A stretch of DNA of 64,000 nt from Alcaligenaceae bacterium CGII-47 (GCA_019166125.1 JAHTBO010000003.1:376985-440984), one strand, 5' to 3'. Shown: positions 1 to 8,161, counted from the first letter of the stretch. The notes: generated from the sequence alone by a model not told the origin. Made by a program: numbers and translations.

Positions 1-1
1 G

Positions 2-877
2 CCAAACGCGGCAATACGCTATTTGTTTTGGGTGCTGCTGGGTTTCGCCTGTGCCGGATTCCTCGAGTTCGGCGTCATGGCATTCTTTGTCATTATTGCG
101 CTGCTGGCTGCGGGGCTGCTGGCACGCCACAATGGCATCGATACAATCAAGCTCGCCATCTCTTCACTGGCTGATGGCGCGCGCAACGCACTGCCCGTAG
201 CGATCGCCTGTGCGCTTGTCGGGGTCATTATCGGCATCATCAATCTGACCGGCGTGGCGGCAGCATTTGGCGGCCAGGTGATTGCCATTGGCGAAAACAA
301 TCTGTTCCTCGCCCTGTTTCTCACCATGATCACCTGCCTGGTGCTGGGCATGGGCATTCCCTCTATCCCGAATTACATCATCACAAGCTCACTGGCTGCA
401 CCCATCCTGCTCAAGCTCGGTGTGCCGCTGATCGTCTCACACATGTTTGTCTTTTATTTCGGCATCATGTCAGACCTGACGCCACCTGTGGCGCTCGCCG
501 CTTTTGCTGCCGCACCAATTGCCCGCGAGAGTGGGCTGAAAATCAGTATGCAGGCGTTGCGCGTGGCGGCTGCGGGATTTGTTGTGCCCTATATGGCAGT
601 CTATTCGCCCGCATTGATGCTGCAAGGCGGGGACACCTTTGACGTTATTTACATCGTCTTCAAGGCAGTTCTGGCGGTTGGTCTCTGGGGGGTAGGCGTC
701 ACGGGCTATCTATTCATGCCGATCAACTGGTTCCAGCGCATCGTCACGATCGGCGCTGCGATCCTATTAGTCACTGCTGCCCCCGTCACCGATGAGCTCG
801 GGTTTTTAACCACAGCGCTCTTTCTCCTCTGGCATGGCTGGCGCACACGACAGGCGCGACAGCGCACGGCAGCATGA
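2..877 (+). CDS. TRAP transporter permease, TAXI-type fused subunit (C-terminal part)
   Basis: This is the C-terminal 291 residues of a large inner-membrane TRAP permease; the frame is open to the left edge, so the start lies outside the window. The visible part is almost entirely hydrophobic helices and contains the conserved glycine/proline loop LGMGIPSIPNY and the motif SDLTPPVALAAFAAAP, typical of the DctM half of 4TM/12TM fused permeases that work with TAXI-type binding proteins. Such systems import small organic acids using a sodium gradient. The stop codon overlaps the next gene (DUF1850) by four bases, the usual arrangement for this pair. The binding protein gene is presumably just upstream. 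The substrate cannot be read from the sequence. Confidence 0.85.
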   Translation, partial: PNAAIRYLFWVLLGFACAGFLEFGVMAFFVIIALLAAGLLARHNGIDTIKLAISSLADGARNALPVAIACALVGVIIGIINLTGVAAAFGGQVIAIGENNLFLALFLTMITCLVLGMGIPSIPNYIITSSLAAPILLKLGVPLIVSHMFVFYFGIMSDLTPPVALAAFAAAPIARESGLKISMQALRVAAAGFVVPYMAVYSPALMLQGGDTFDVIYIVFKAVLAVGLWGVGVTGYLFMPINWFQRIVTIGAAILLVTAAPVTDELGFLTTALFLLWHGWRTRQARQRTAA

Positions 878-1299
878 GCGCCTTGGCGGCGCTAGGCGTT
901 TGCCTCACGCTCGCAGCAGCACCTGAGGTGCCGCCGCGCTTCGTACCCGTCCAGGTATTTACCATCGCCTGGACACATTCAATCGAAAAAATACGCTGGG
1001 AAGAAGACTACACCGTTCGCGCCGATAAGCAGGGCACACCGGTACTCATCGCTGGCCACGCCCGAGTTCTAGGCTCGGGTGCAGGCATGGAACCACCGCC
1101 GGATGCCGTGTTACGCACCGATGGTTGGTATGAGTATCAACCCCACACGGCACCGCTACATATCCTGCGTATGGCACGCTCGGCGTATACGGCCGACTAC
1201 GACTGGTGCGTCAAGGGCCATTGCGAGCCTATGCGTGCGATCATGCCAACGGACGGTGGGTTCACCTTGATGCGTCCCTGCCGCCAGCCACCTGCCTGA
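874..1299 (+). CDS. DUF1850 domain-containing protein
   Basis: A 141-residue protein with a hydrophobic N-terminus ending AAAPEVPP, probably a signal peptide or anchor. The body carries the DUF1850 signature W-x-HS-x-E ... W-E-E-x-Y (TIAWTHSIEKIRWEEDYTV), and two cysteines lie in CVKGHC near the end. DUF1850 genes are regularly found directly after TAXI-TRAP permeases, and here the start codon overlaps the permease stop (ATGA). It is presumably an accessory of that transporter. No biochemical role is established that I know of. Confidence 0.8.
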   Translation: MSALAALGVCLTLAAAPEVPPRFVPVQVFTIAWTHSIEKIRWEEDYTVRADKQGTPVLIAGHARVLGSGAGMEPPPDAVLRTDGWYEYQPHTAPLHILRMARSAYTADYDWCVKGHCEPMRAIMPTDGGFTLMRPCRQPPA

Positions 1300-1311
1300 T
1301 ACCCCTGCCTG

Positions 1312-1336
1312 GGAACTTTTTCGTTTCTCGTTCGTT
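1312..1336 (+). promoter_or_regulatory. ECF-type promoter of the sigma factor gene
   Basis: GGAAC at 1312-1316 and CGTT at 1333-1336 are separated by exactly 16 bases, the classic bipartite layout of ECF sigma promoters. It lies immediately before the sigma gene, suggesting autoregulation. The same elements with the same spacer recur at 2827-2851. A start point about seven bases past CGTT would fall at roughly 1343, next to the ATG at 1344, so the transcript may be almost leaderless. Confidence 0.6.
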
Positions 1337-1343
1337 AAAGACT

Positions 1344-1895
1344 ATGATGCGAACCTTTGCCGAACTCGACGATCAACAATGCGCTGCCCTCGCTCAGCAA
1401 GGGGATAAACATGCCTTCTCTGCACTCGTTACCCGCCACCAAGATGCGGTATACCGCTTTCTGGTTCGGCTGACACGCATGCCCGATACGGCTCAGGACC
1501 TGACACAGGACACGTTCTTGCGCGCCTATCAGGGCATGGCCGCGTGGCGACCCGATGCACAATGGAAAACGTGGGTATTCAGGATTGCACGCAACCTGAG
1601 CATTGACCTGTTGCGCCGCGGGCAATATGTTCATTTTGTTGAACTCACTGATGAGCACGATACCGCCAGTGCGCAGGCAGGCCCTGAAGCGAGGATGGAA
1701 ACCGTGCAACGCTACCACATGCTGGAAGCCGCACTCGCCAAGCTCGTCCCCGAGCACCGCGAGATACTGCTGTTACGGGAAATCGAAGACATGTCCTACG
1801 AAGAGATCGCGGCGATCCTGGATATCAATCCAGGTACGGTCAAATCACGCATCGCCCGCGCACGCGCCGCACTCCTCACCCACATCGACCGTTGA
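1344..1895 (+). CDS. ECF-family RNA polymerase sigma factor (RpoE-like)
   Basis: A 183-residue sigma-70-family factor of the extracytoplasmic-function type. Region 2 is recognisable from DAVYRFLVRLTR through DLTQDTFLRAYQG and the WKTWVFRIARNLSIDLLRR segment. Region 4 ends in the helix-turn-helix MSYEEIAAILDINPGTVKSR. The frame is open further upstream to 1206, but that would run deep into the DUF1850 gene, so ATG 1344 or ATG 1347 is preferred. There is no good Shine-Dalgarno sequence, only AAAG, and an ECF-type promoter ends just in front. A zinc anti-sigma gene follows after 14 bases, so activity is probably held at the membrane until an envelope signal releases it. Confidence 0.88.
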   Translation: MMRTFAELDDQQCAALAQQGDKHAFSALVTRHQDAVYRFLVRLTRMPDTAQDLTQDTFLRAYQGMAAWRPDAQWKTWVFRIARNLSIDLLRRGQYVHFVELTDEHDTASAQAGPEARMETVQRYHMLEAALAKLVPEHREILLLREIEDMSYEEIAAILDINPGTVKSRIARARAALLTHIDR

Positions 1896-1909
1896 TAGGA
1901 GAACTGATT

Positions 1910-2359
1910 ATGCATACTCCCCAGCACGACCTGCTATCGGCCTATATTGATGATGCCTGCACGCCACAAGAGACCGAGCAGCTCAGCACCCATCTGCAAA
2001 CTTGTCCGATCTGCCGCAACGCATTGGCTGCACTGATCGCCCTGCGACAAGACTTGCGCGAACTTCCTTCGCCAACCCTGGGGTTCGATCTGGCCGCTCA
2101 ACTCCAAGACCGTCTGGTCACCAAGCCCGCACCCAGACGCCCTATGCTACCGCGCTGGCTGAGCTGGCATCCGGCAGGGCTGGCCGTCGCCGCCTCGCTC
2201 ATATCCGGACTCTGGTTGGGCACCCTGCTCGATAGCACAACACAACGAGACGCCGTCTCTGTGGATATCGCGATGGTCCGGGTATTTGATCCTATCCCAC
2301 CCGGAGGCTTATGCACAGCCAGCGCATTATGCCGCCAAGCCGAGGACTACCAGCCATGA
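1910..2359 (+). CDS. Anti-sigma factor, zinc-binding (ZAS) type
   Basis: A 149-residue single-pass membrane protein. The cytoplasmic N-terminal domain carries the ZAS zinc motif H28-x3-C32-x2-C35 (HLQTCPIC), which in this family binds the cognate ECF sigma factor. A transmembrane helix (LAVAASLISGLWLGTLL) follows at about residues 92-108, with a short periplasmic tail. TTG at 1892 would add six residues, but ATG 1910 has the AGGAGA ribosome site (1897-1902) eight bases upstream and is preferred. It lies directly behind the sigma gene and its stop overlaps the next gene (ATGA), so the three are one translation-coupled operon. Confidence 0.85.
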   Translation: MHTPQHDLLSAYIDDACTPQETEQLSTHLQTCPICRNALAALIALRQDLRELPSPTLGFDLAAQLQDRLVTKPAPRRPMLPRWLSWHPAGLAVAASLISGLWLGTLLDSTTQRDAVSVDIAMVRVFDPIPPGGLCTASALCRQAEDYQP

Positions 2360-2820
2360 CCCCCAATACCTGGAAGCGATTGCTCGCGATATCGTTAGCG
2401 TTGAATATCGGCTTTGCAGCCACCGTGACCTACAAGCAATGGCAAAACACACGCGTCAGTACCCAAGCATCAATCAGCCTACCTGAGCAATTAGGCCTAA
2501 GCCCGACTCAGCGTGAGCATTGGCAGCGTATTGAGCAAGGCTTCATCACAGACCTGAAGACCAACTGGGATCACATCCGGGTCGGCCGCAAAGCGCTTAT
2601 CGACGAGATTTTTTCTACGCATCCTGATCGCACTCGGATCGACGCGATACAGGCTGATATCGCCGCCCTGCAGAGCGCACAACAGCAGCGTGTCATCGCC
2701 CAGTTGCTCGCCGAGCGCGAACTGCTCGACGTCACCCAGCAGGCTGCGCTGAAGGCCTTGCTGCTCAGCCGCCATGCTGAGCCAGTCATCGAAGAGGAAC
2801 AACTTCACAAAGATCACTAA
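2356..2820 (+). CDS. Periplasmic metal-sensor / CpxP-ZraP-CnrX-like protein
   Basis: A 154-residue protein with an N-terminal uncleaved or signal anchor (LLAISLALNIGFAATV, about residues 9-24) followed by an all-helical periplasmic domain rich in Gln, Ala and charged residues. The segment LGLSPTQREHWQRI, the central Arg/Asp-rich helix and the long final helix resemble the heavy-metal-sensor / LTXXQ group (CnrX, ZraP, CpxP). The chosen ATG overlaps the anti-sigma stop; an in-frame ATG at 2311 inside the anti-sigma gene is less likely. In the CnrYXH system a CnrX sensor controls an anti-sigma/ECF pair in response to Ni/Co, so this may be the signal-sensing third member here. The ligand is unknown. 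Confidence 0.65.
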   Translation: MTPNTWKRLLAISLALNIGFAATVTYKQWQNTRVSTQASISLPEQLGLSPTQREHWQRIEQGFITDLKTNWDHIRVGRKALIDEIFSTHPDRTRIDAIQADIAALQSAQQQRVIAQLLAERELLDVTQQAALKALLLSRHAEPVIEEEQLHKDH

Positions 2821-2826
2821 TGCGAT

Positions 2827-2851
2827 GGAACCTTTGAGCTTGTCATACGTT
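2827..2851 (+). promoter_or_regulatory. ECF-type promoter before the DnrO-like gene
   Basis: GGAAC at 2827-2831 and CGTT at 2848-2851 are separated by 16 bases, the same elements and spacer as the promoter of the sigma gene at 1312-1336. It lies in the 93-base gap after the sensor gene. I infer that the exported protein starting at 2914 belongs to the regulon of the adjacent sigma factor. Confidence 0.6.
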
Positions 2852-2913
2852 TAATCAGTCAGTCGAGCAATCTTTCTCGGCACTACGCCCCAAACCCTGA
2901 TACGGAGTTCACT

Positions 2914-3405
2914 ATGACATCGACCAAAACCCTACTCCTGGCCATCGCTCTCTCGCTTCCCCTTGCGAGCGGCGTGACACTCGCCGCTGAAACAAGCACG
3001 CACGATCACAGCAGTGGCGCACCCACTGCGCTTGAGCTGAATGCAGGCCAAAAATGGGAAACGGACGCACCGTTGCGCCTGGCTATGGGCGAACTACGCC
3101 AAACGATCAACCAAGCGCTGCCTGACGTACATAAAGGTACATTCGACAAGCCCCAATACGATGCCCTGGCTGATTACACCAACAAACAGGTCGCCTACAT
3201 CGTGGGGAACTGTAATCTAGAGCCACAAGCCGATGCGCAATTACACATCATCGTCGCTGACCTCATCGGTGGTGCTGATATCGTATCGGGTAAAGAGCAG
3301 GCGCATCCGCGCGCAGACGGCGTGGTCAAATTGGTTGAGACCTTGAACCGCTATGGCGAGTTTTTCAATCATCCAGAATGGCAGAATATCGCGCTGTCAC
3401 ACTGA
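2914..3405 (+). CDS. Exported DnrO-like protein of unknown function
   Basis: A 163-residue protein with a clear Sec signal peptide (LLLAIALSLPLASGVTLAA) and a mature start with a His-rich patch THDHSSG. The core has LNAGQKWETDAPLR and a repeatedly helical body ending FFNHPEWQ, a pattern I associate with small periplasmic proteins annotated DnrO-like; that name is tentative. A good ribosome site (CGGAG) precedes ATG 2914. It has its own ECF-type promoter, so it is probably induced with the upstream sigma operon. The His-rich start and the metal-sensor neighbour would fit a metal or redox stress role, but that is inference. Confidence 0.55.
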   Translation: MTSTKTLLLAIALSLPLASGVTLAAETSTHDHSSGAPTALELNAGQKWETDAPLRLAMGELRQTINQALPDVHKGTFDKPQYDALADYTNKQVAYIVGNCNLEPQADAQLHIIVADLIGGADIVSGKEQAHPRADGVVKLVETLNRYGEFFNHPEWQNIALSH

Positions 3406-3479
3406 TCACCCACCCGAACGATAATTAACGTCAATATTGGTATCATCCGGACGACCATCTTGGGTATGATCGGTGCTTT

Positions 3480-3500
3480 GGGTGGGACACTTGCCCACCC
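3480..3500 (+). other. Inverted repeat upstream of the DUF2868 gene
   Basis: GGGTGGG (3480-3486) and CCCACCC (3494-3500) form a perfect 7-bp GC-rich stem with a 7-base loop. It lies 11 bases before the ATG at 3512 and after the DnrO-like gene. No T-run follows, so it is either a weak or factor-dependent terminator or a leader hairpin. Confidence 0.35.
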
Positions 3501-3511
3501 AGACGAAACGG

Positions 3512-4900
3512 ATGACACAGCCCACTTCCCTTCCTGCCTCCACGACGGCCCCCTCCTTTCAGACTGTCTGGCAGGCGGAGGCCATTCGCTTGCGCGAAGC
3601 CCATTGGGGACCGCTGGAAGATACTGCAGAGTGTCGCCGGGCTTGCCAGCCCGGTCTGGATCTGTCTGCGCGCATTCTGCTGCGCGCGCAACTGCTGGCG
3701 GCACGTGATGGGCTCACTGCGCATCTCGCACACTGGGCATGGGGCGCGCGCCTGGCCGCTGTCTTGCTGTGGGTCGTCGCAGCCATAACAGGCATCAGTG
3801 CCGCCTGGGGCGCATTGGGCTCTGGTCAAGCGCCCATTAACCTGGCTCTGGCCTTATTGACCTTGCTGGGCCTGCACAGCCTAACTTTTTTTATCTGGCT
3901 ACTGAGCCTCTGGCCTGGCACCTTGCAATCATCGGGTCTATCTCAGGCCTGGCTATGGCTCACCCAACGCCTGGCACGTGGCCCGGATGCCGCCTTAGCC
4001 TCTCAATCATTACTCAGCATGCTCGCACGCGCACGCGCCTGGCGACCCGTACTGGGCGGCATCAGTCACAGCACTTGGAGCGTCGCACTTGCCAGCGCAC
4101 TGCTTACCCTGCTGGTGCTACTCAGCACGCGTCGCTACGCCTTTCAGTGGGAAACCACGCTCCTCTCGCCCGAATCGTTCATTGTGCTCGCCCATGCCTT
4201 GGGAACCCTTCCCTCCTGGCTGGGCTTTCCCATTCCTGATGCCGGCACGATCGTCGCGAGCGACGGCCTACACCGTCTGCCAATCGCTGCGCAAGCAGAC
4301 TGGTCGGCCTGGTTGATTGGCTGCGTCCTCATCTGGGGTCTGATGCCCCGCGTGCTAGCGGGCCTGCTTTGCCTACTTATCGCCCGACGCCGCTTACGTC
4401 AGCCCTTTATGGATATCAGCCTGCCTGGCTGGTTGGAGCTGCGCGAGCGCCTCATGCCCAGGCACCGCCCGGCAGGCATCGACGCCCCTGCACCCGGCCC
4501 GGCACAACCAGTGTCCTATACGCCACCCGCACAATTATCTGTGACGAACGCTTCCGTAATATTGGGCATGGAGTTGGGCCCGGATACAAACTGGCCGCCC
4601 GAGGGTATGCCACACAAGGTACTGGATCTGGGTATTTGCGACAGCCGTGCTGATCGCCAGCGTATTGTGCAGCAGATGCAGTCATTACCCAAACGTCTGC
4701 TACTGGTCTACGATGCACGCCAGACACCGGATCGCGGCACACGCGCCTGGATAGCCGAACTGCAACAACTCTGTCCCCAGATCGATGTCCTATTGTTGAA
4801 CCGCCCCGCTCGCGAAGCGATCTGGCAGGATATTCTCGCTGGCCAGGGAATTGCTCTCATCCCCTCTCTTGCGGACTGGATCCGACAGGACGCACCATGA
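3512..4900 (+). CDS. DUF2868 domain-containing membrane protein
   Basis: A 462-residue protein with about four to six hydrophobic helices: residues about 70-95, 100-135, 185-205 and 275-300 are the clearest. The C-terminal half is a soluble domain with alternating hydrophobic strands (KRLLLVYDARQTPDRGTRAW, IDVLLLNR), consistent with a Rossmann-like fold. The ATG at 3512 is preferred over TTG 3473, which would run through the upstream hairpin. The stop overlaps the next gene by four bases. DUF2868 and DUF3482 GTPase genes occur as a pair in betaproteobacteria, so the two products probably work together at the inner membrane. The function is unknown. Confidence 0.8.
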   Translation: MTQPTSLPASTTAPSFQTVWQAEAIRLREAHWGPLEDTAECRRACQPGLDLSARILLRAQLLAARDGLTAHLAHWAWGARLAAVLLWVVAAITGISAAWGALGSGQAPINLALALLTLLGLHSLTFFIWLLSLWPGTLQSSGLSQAWLWLTQRLARGPDAALASQSLLSMLARARAWRPVLGGISHSTWSVALASALLTLLVLLSTRRYAFQWETTLLSPESFIVLAHALGTLPSWLGFPIPDAGTIVASDGLHRLPIAAQADWSAWLIGCVLIWGLMPRVLAGLLCLLIARRRLRQPFMDISLPGWLELRERLMPRHRPAGIDAPAPGPAQPVSYTPPAQLSVTNASVILGMELGPDTNWPPEGMPHKVLDLGICDSRADRQRIVQQMQSLPKRLLLVYDARQTPDRGTRAWIAELQQLCPQIDVLLLNRPAREAIWQDILAGQGIALIPSLADWIRQDAP

Positions 4901-6405
4901 CCGAACCGTTCGATCTGACTGCTTTGGTCCTCGACACGCTCGCCAAATCAGATGTTGCACCGATTGATCTGGCCGTAGTCGGCCACACCAACACGGGTAA
5001 AACCTCGCTTCTGCGCACACTGCTGCGTGACCCGAACTTTGGCGAAGTCGCGGATCGCCCTGGCACCACGCGTCACGTCGAGAGCGCCCAACTGCTGATT
5101 GGCGACGGCACGCCCGTTCTAACTCTGCGCGACACGCCCGGGCTGGAGGACAGCATGGCGGTGCTCGATTACCTCGAGCGCCTCGTCAAGCCTGACGAAC
5201 GACCCGATGGACCTGAGCGTATCCGCCGTTTTTTAGATAGCCCTGAAGGCGCACACCGCTTTGAGCAGGAGGCGCGTGTGCTATCTACAGTACTCACCTG
5301 CCATGCCGCCCTATATGTTATTGATGTACGTGATCCAATTCTGGCCAAACACAAGGACGAGCTCAGTTTGCTCACCGCCTGCGGGCGACCCATCCTGCCT
5401 ATCCTGAATTTCACCCGTAGCCCGTACAGCCAGGCTCACGCATGGCGCGAGTCTCTGGCGCGCTTGGGCCTGCATATTACGGTGGATTTCGATACCGTTG
5501 CACCCGCCCTGGATGGCGAAACGCAATTGATTGATCGGCTGAGCACGCTCCTGGAGGGGCAGGCCGACACCCTGCAGCGTCTCAAACAAGACCTGGCCGA
5601 GCAACACCAGCATCGACGTCAGGACGCGGCACGTCTGGTCGCTGAGTTATTGCTTGATGCCGCTGCGCTGCGCCTACCCTGCGAGTCGGATAAGCACGCA
5701 CAATATGCCGTCACACAGACATTGCGCGAGCGCACACGCAAACGTGAACAACAATGTGTTCAAGCCCTCCTTAAGCTTTATCATTTCAACCGGTCGACCT
5801 TCCCTGATCACGTGCTGCCGCTCGAGGGCGAGCGCTGGGGCATGGATTTATTCCACCCGCTCGCGCTCAAGGCCTTTGGCATCCAGCTGGGCAAAGGCAT
5901 GGCCACGGGTGCGGTCGCCGGCGCCACGATCGACGCCATGACGGGCGGCCTGAGCTTGGGTGCCGCCACACTGATCGGCGCAGCCGCAGGTGGCCTGTGG
6001 CAAGGCACAAACCAATGGGGTAAACGGCTCATGGGCCGACTCGCCGGCCACCTAGAGATCACCATCGATGACCCCGTCCTTGATCTGCTCGCGCTGCGCC
6101 AACTGGCACTGATCCGCGCACTAGAGCAACGCGGTCACGCAGCCCTCACGCCTATCGACCCTGGCACGCTGCTCAAGCCCACAGAGCCCATTTCTGCCCC
6201 CGTCGAGACGACTGATAAGGCGCCTGCCGACCCCGGCGTCAGCACCATCGGCAAAAACACGCTACCAGACGGCTTGCGAGCACTTCTGCACGAGGCACGC
6301 AGTCAACCCCAATGGTCGTCGCTAGGCGTTGATCCGCTGCCCGACACGCGGCGCGAACAGCATGTCAAGCGCATCGCGTCAATTTTGACCAAGGCCCTGT
6401 CTTAG
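4897..6405 (+). CDS. Era-like GTPase with DUF3482 domain
   Basis: A 502-residue GTPase. G1 is at residues 29-36 (GHTNTGKT), switch I has the GTTRH segment and G3 is DTPGLED. The G4 position reads LNFTRSP instead of a normal NKxD, a departure seen in some translation-unrelated small GTPases, so guanine specificity may be relaxed. After a helical linker a Gly/Ala-rich segment (GAVAGATIDAMTGG, ATLIGAAAGG) looks like a glycine-zipper membrane-inserting hairpin. It is translationally coupled to the DUF2868 gene through an ATGA overlap. The pair probably forms a membrane-associated GTPase module; its cellular process is unknown. Confidence 0.82.
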   Translation: MTEPFDLTALVLDTLAKSDVAPIDLAVVGHTNTGKTSLLRTLLRDPNFGEVADRPGTTRHVESAQLLIGDGTPVLTLRDTPGLEDSMAVLDYLERLVKPDERPDGPERIRRFLDSPEGAHRFEQEARVLSTVLTCHAALYVIDVRDPILAKHKDELSLLTACGRPILPILNFTRSPYSQAHAWRESLARLGLHITVDFDTVAPALDGETQLIDRLSTLLEGQADTLQRLKQDLAEQHQHRRQDAARLVAELLLDAAALRLPCESDKHAQYAVTQTLRERTRKREQQCVQALLKLYHFNRSTFPDHVLPLEGERWGMDLFHPLALKAFGIQLGKGMATGAVAGATIDAMTGGLSLGAATLIGAAAGGLWQGTNQWGKRLMGRLAGHLEITIDDPVLDLLALRQLALIRALEQRGHAALTPIDPGTLLKPTEPISAPVETTDKAPADPGVSTIGKNTLPDGLRALLHEARSQPQWSSLGVDPLPDTRREQHVKRIASILTKALS

Positions 6406-6419
6406 CTACGGCACAAGGG

Positions 6420-7373
6420 CTACCACCTCCCAGAGGCACCGCCGCCACCGCCACGGCCACCGCCGCCACTCGCACCACCGCCACCGCCACCACCAAACCC
6501 GCCACCCCCACCAAACCCGCCACCGCCGCCACGACCACCCGGTCCACGGCCGCTGGTCCCCCGCTTTGCAAAACCCATACTCCGACCAAGAAAGGCCAAC
6601 ATCACACCGATCAAGGCGGCCAGGCCGGCCATCCAGACACTCTCAAACACCACATAGACAAAGGCACCCAATACAAACGCCGACATGACCGGGGGCAGGA
6701 TCAAAGACAGAAAGGCGAGGGGTGCCAACATAAATATCGGCCGATCATCCTCAGTCACCGGGGCAGGCAAATCCTCACCCTGTATCACGGCCATCAAGGA
6801 ATCAGCCCCCGCGTCGATGCCTGCATAGAAATCACCAAAGGTGAAATGCGGCGAAATCTGATCGCGTATGATGCGTCCGGCCAGCAAGTCGGTGACCGCA
6901 CCCTCCAGGCCATAGCCCACATCGATGCGCAAGGTCCGATCATCCTTAGCCACCAGTAGCAGCACCCCATCGTCCAGGCCTTCGCGCCCGACCTTCCAGG
7001 TATCGAACACACGGCGCGCATACTGCTCGACCGTATCCTGACCGGTTGTCGCAACGATCAGGACGAATATCTGCGAACCTGCGCTACGCTCAAAACCGAC
7101 CAACTTGGCATCCAGCGTCTGGATCTGCTCGGGATCGAGCGTATCGGTCAGATCCATGACATGGCTTGTGAGGCGCGGCACCGGGACCTCTGCGGCGATG
7201 GGCTGAGTCTGCGCTTGGGCTTGGGGCGGCGTCTGCGCCAACGCCATACCGCCTGGCAAGACGAAGGCTAGCGCACCAATCAATGCTAGCTGCACCCAGC
7301 CACACCACACCGCAGCACCCTGTGCCGCCCACGTAACACATCGCCTATCTGGCGCACGACGATGACGCATCAT
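6420..7373 (-). CDS. TPM domain protein (YgcG family) with glycine-rich tail
   Basis: A 317-residue membrane protein with an N-terminal signal/anchor (about 20-45), then the TPM domain: LTSHVMDLTDTLDPEQIQ, SQIFVLIVATT, RVFDTWKVGREGLDDGVLLLV and RIDVGYGLEGAV. Two hydrophobic helices at about 220-265 follow, and the protein ends in a long glycine-rich stretch with short GGGG and FGGGG repeats. TPM proteins are membrane-anchored and exposed to the periplasm; YgcG homologues often pair with LemA. Here the start codons ATGATG overlap the LemA stop codon, so the two are coupled. The function is unclear. The GC-rich glycine coding (CCACCG repeats) near 6421-6545 is a low-complexity tract. Confidence 0.82.
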   Translation of the reverse strand: MMRHRRAPDRRCVTWAAQGAAVWCGWVQLALIGALAFVLPGGMALAQTPPQAQAQTQPIAAEVPVPRLTSHVMDLTDTLDPEQIQTLDAKLVGFERSAGSQIFVLIVATTGQDTVEQYARRVFDTWKVGREGLDDGVLLLVAKDDRTLRIDVGYGLEGAVTDLLAGRIIRDQISPHFTFGDFYAGIDAGADSLMAVIQGEDLPAPVTEDDRPIFMLAPLAFLSLILPPVMSAFVLGAFVYVVFESVWMAGLAALIGVMLAFLGRSMGFAKRGTSGRGPGGRGGGGGFGGGGGFGGGGGGGASGGGGRGGGGGASGRW

Positions 7374-7978
7374 TTAGTCTGCACCGGCACGTCAAAGCGC
7401 ACCTCGGGGTCACGCGTAATCTGCTCGGCCTTATCCACACCGTATTGCGCCTTGGGCACATAACCGAAGACTTTGGCCGTCAGCAAGGTTGGAAACTGAC
7501 GTATGGTCTGGTTATAGGCCTGCACCGCGCGCACGTAGCGCTCACGCTCGACCGTAATACGGTTTTCAGTCCCTTCAAGCTGTGACATCAGGTCGCGAAA
7601 TAGACCATCACTCTTGAGTACCGGGTAATTCTCGGAGACCGCCAGCAAGCGTGACAACCCCGAGGACAGCGCACCCTGCGCCTGAGCAAACTGTGCCATG
7701 CGTGCCGGATCATCCAGATCAGCCGCAGTAAGCTTGATCTCACCGACCTTGGCGCGCGCCTCAGTCACCTGCGTGAGCACGGCGCGCTCATTGACCATAT
7801 AGGCATTGACCGATGCGACGAGCTTAGGAACCAGATCGGCCCGGCGCTCGTACTGATTCAATGTCTGCGACCAGGCGGCATTCACCTGCTCGTCCAGACG
7901 TTGGATCTCGTTATAGCCACAGCCCGACAACATCATCGCCACCACACTAGCCGCAGCCAGCCAAATCCATCGCTTCAT
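7370..7978 (-). CDS. lemA: LemA family protein
   Basis: A 202-residue LemA protein. A lipoprotein-like signal (MMLSGCGYNEI, lipobox cysteine near residue 20) leads to a long helical domain with the family hallmarks RLDEQVNAAWSQTLNQYERRADLVPKL, NERAVL, YPVLKS and the end YGVDKAEQ followed by DPEVRFDVP. ATG 7978 has a GGAACC/AAGG ribosome site upstream on the minus strand. It is the first gene of a two-gene operon with the TPM protein, a common pairing. The lipobox suggests a membrane-tethered periplasmic protein. The role of the LemA/TPM pair is not established. Confidence 0.88.
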   Translation of the reverse strand: MKRWIWLAAASVVAMMLSGCGYNEIQRLDEQVNAAWSQTLNQYERRADLVPKLVASVNAYMVNERAVLTQVTEARAKVGEIKLTAADLDDPARMAQFAQAQGALSSGLSRLLAVSENYPVLKSDGLFRDLMSQLEGTENRITVERERYVRAVQAYNQTIRQFPTLLTAKVFGYVPKAQYGVDKAEQITRDPEVRFDVPVQTK

Positions 7979-8010
7979 TTGGGTTCCTTCAAGGTTTTAT
8001 ACAACACGGC

Positions 8011-8039
8011 TTATTTTAATGGCATGTGTACGCTATAAT
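8011..8039 (+). promoter_or_regulatory. Putative sigma-70 promoter for rhlE
   Basis: A perfect TATAAT lies at 8034-8039, with TTATTT at 8011-8016 seventeen bases upstream as a weak -35. It sits in the divergent gap between lemA and rhlE and would give rhlE a 5' leader of about 145 bases. The leader holds GCACACC/GGTGTGC (8048-8054/8064-8070) and a hairpin next to the ribosome site. Confidence 0.5.
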
Positions 8040-8161
8040 GACTCGCTGCACACCTCACCAGTCGGTGTGCTGTCTATACTGAGTTTAGAGTCAGGCTGTG
8101 CCTGGCCCAAACCCATTCATTCACTCTCATTCGTCCGCCTGGATTGGTATCTCTCAACTCG

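Noticed and set aside
6421-6545. CCACCG-type repeats that might be a CRISPR or other array
   Set aside because: No constant repeat/spacer structure; they code the glycine-rich tail of the TPM protein.
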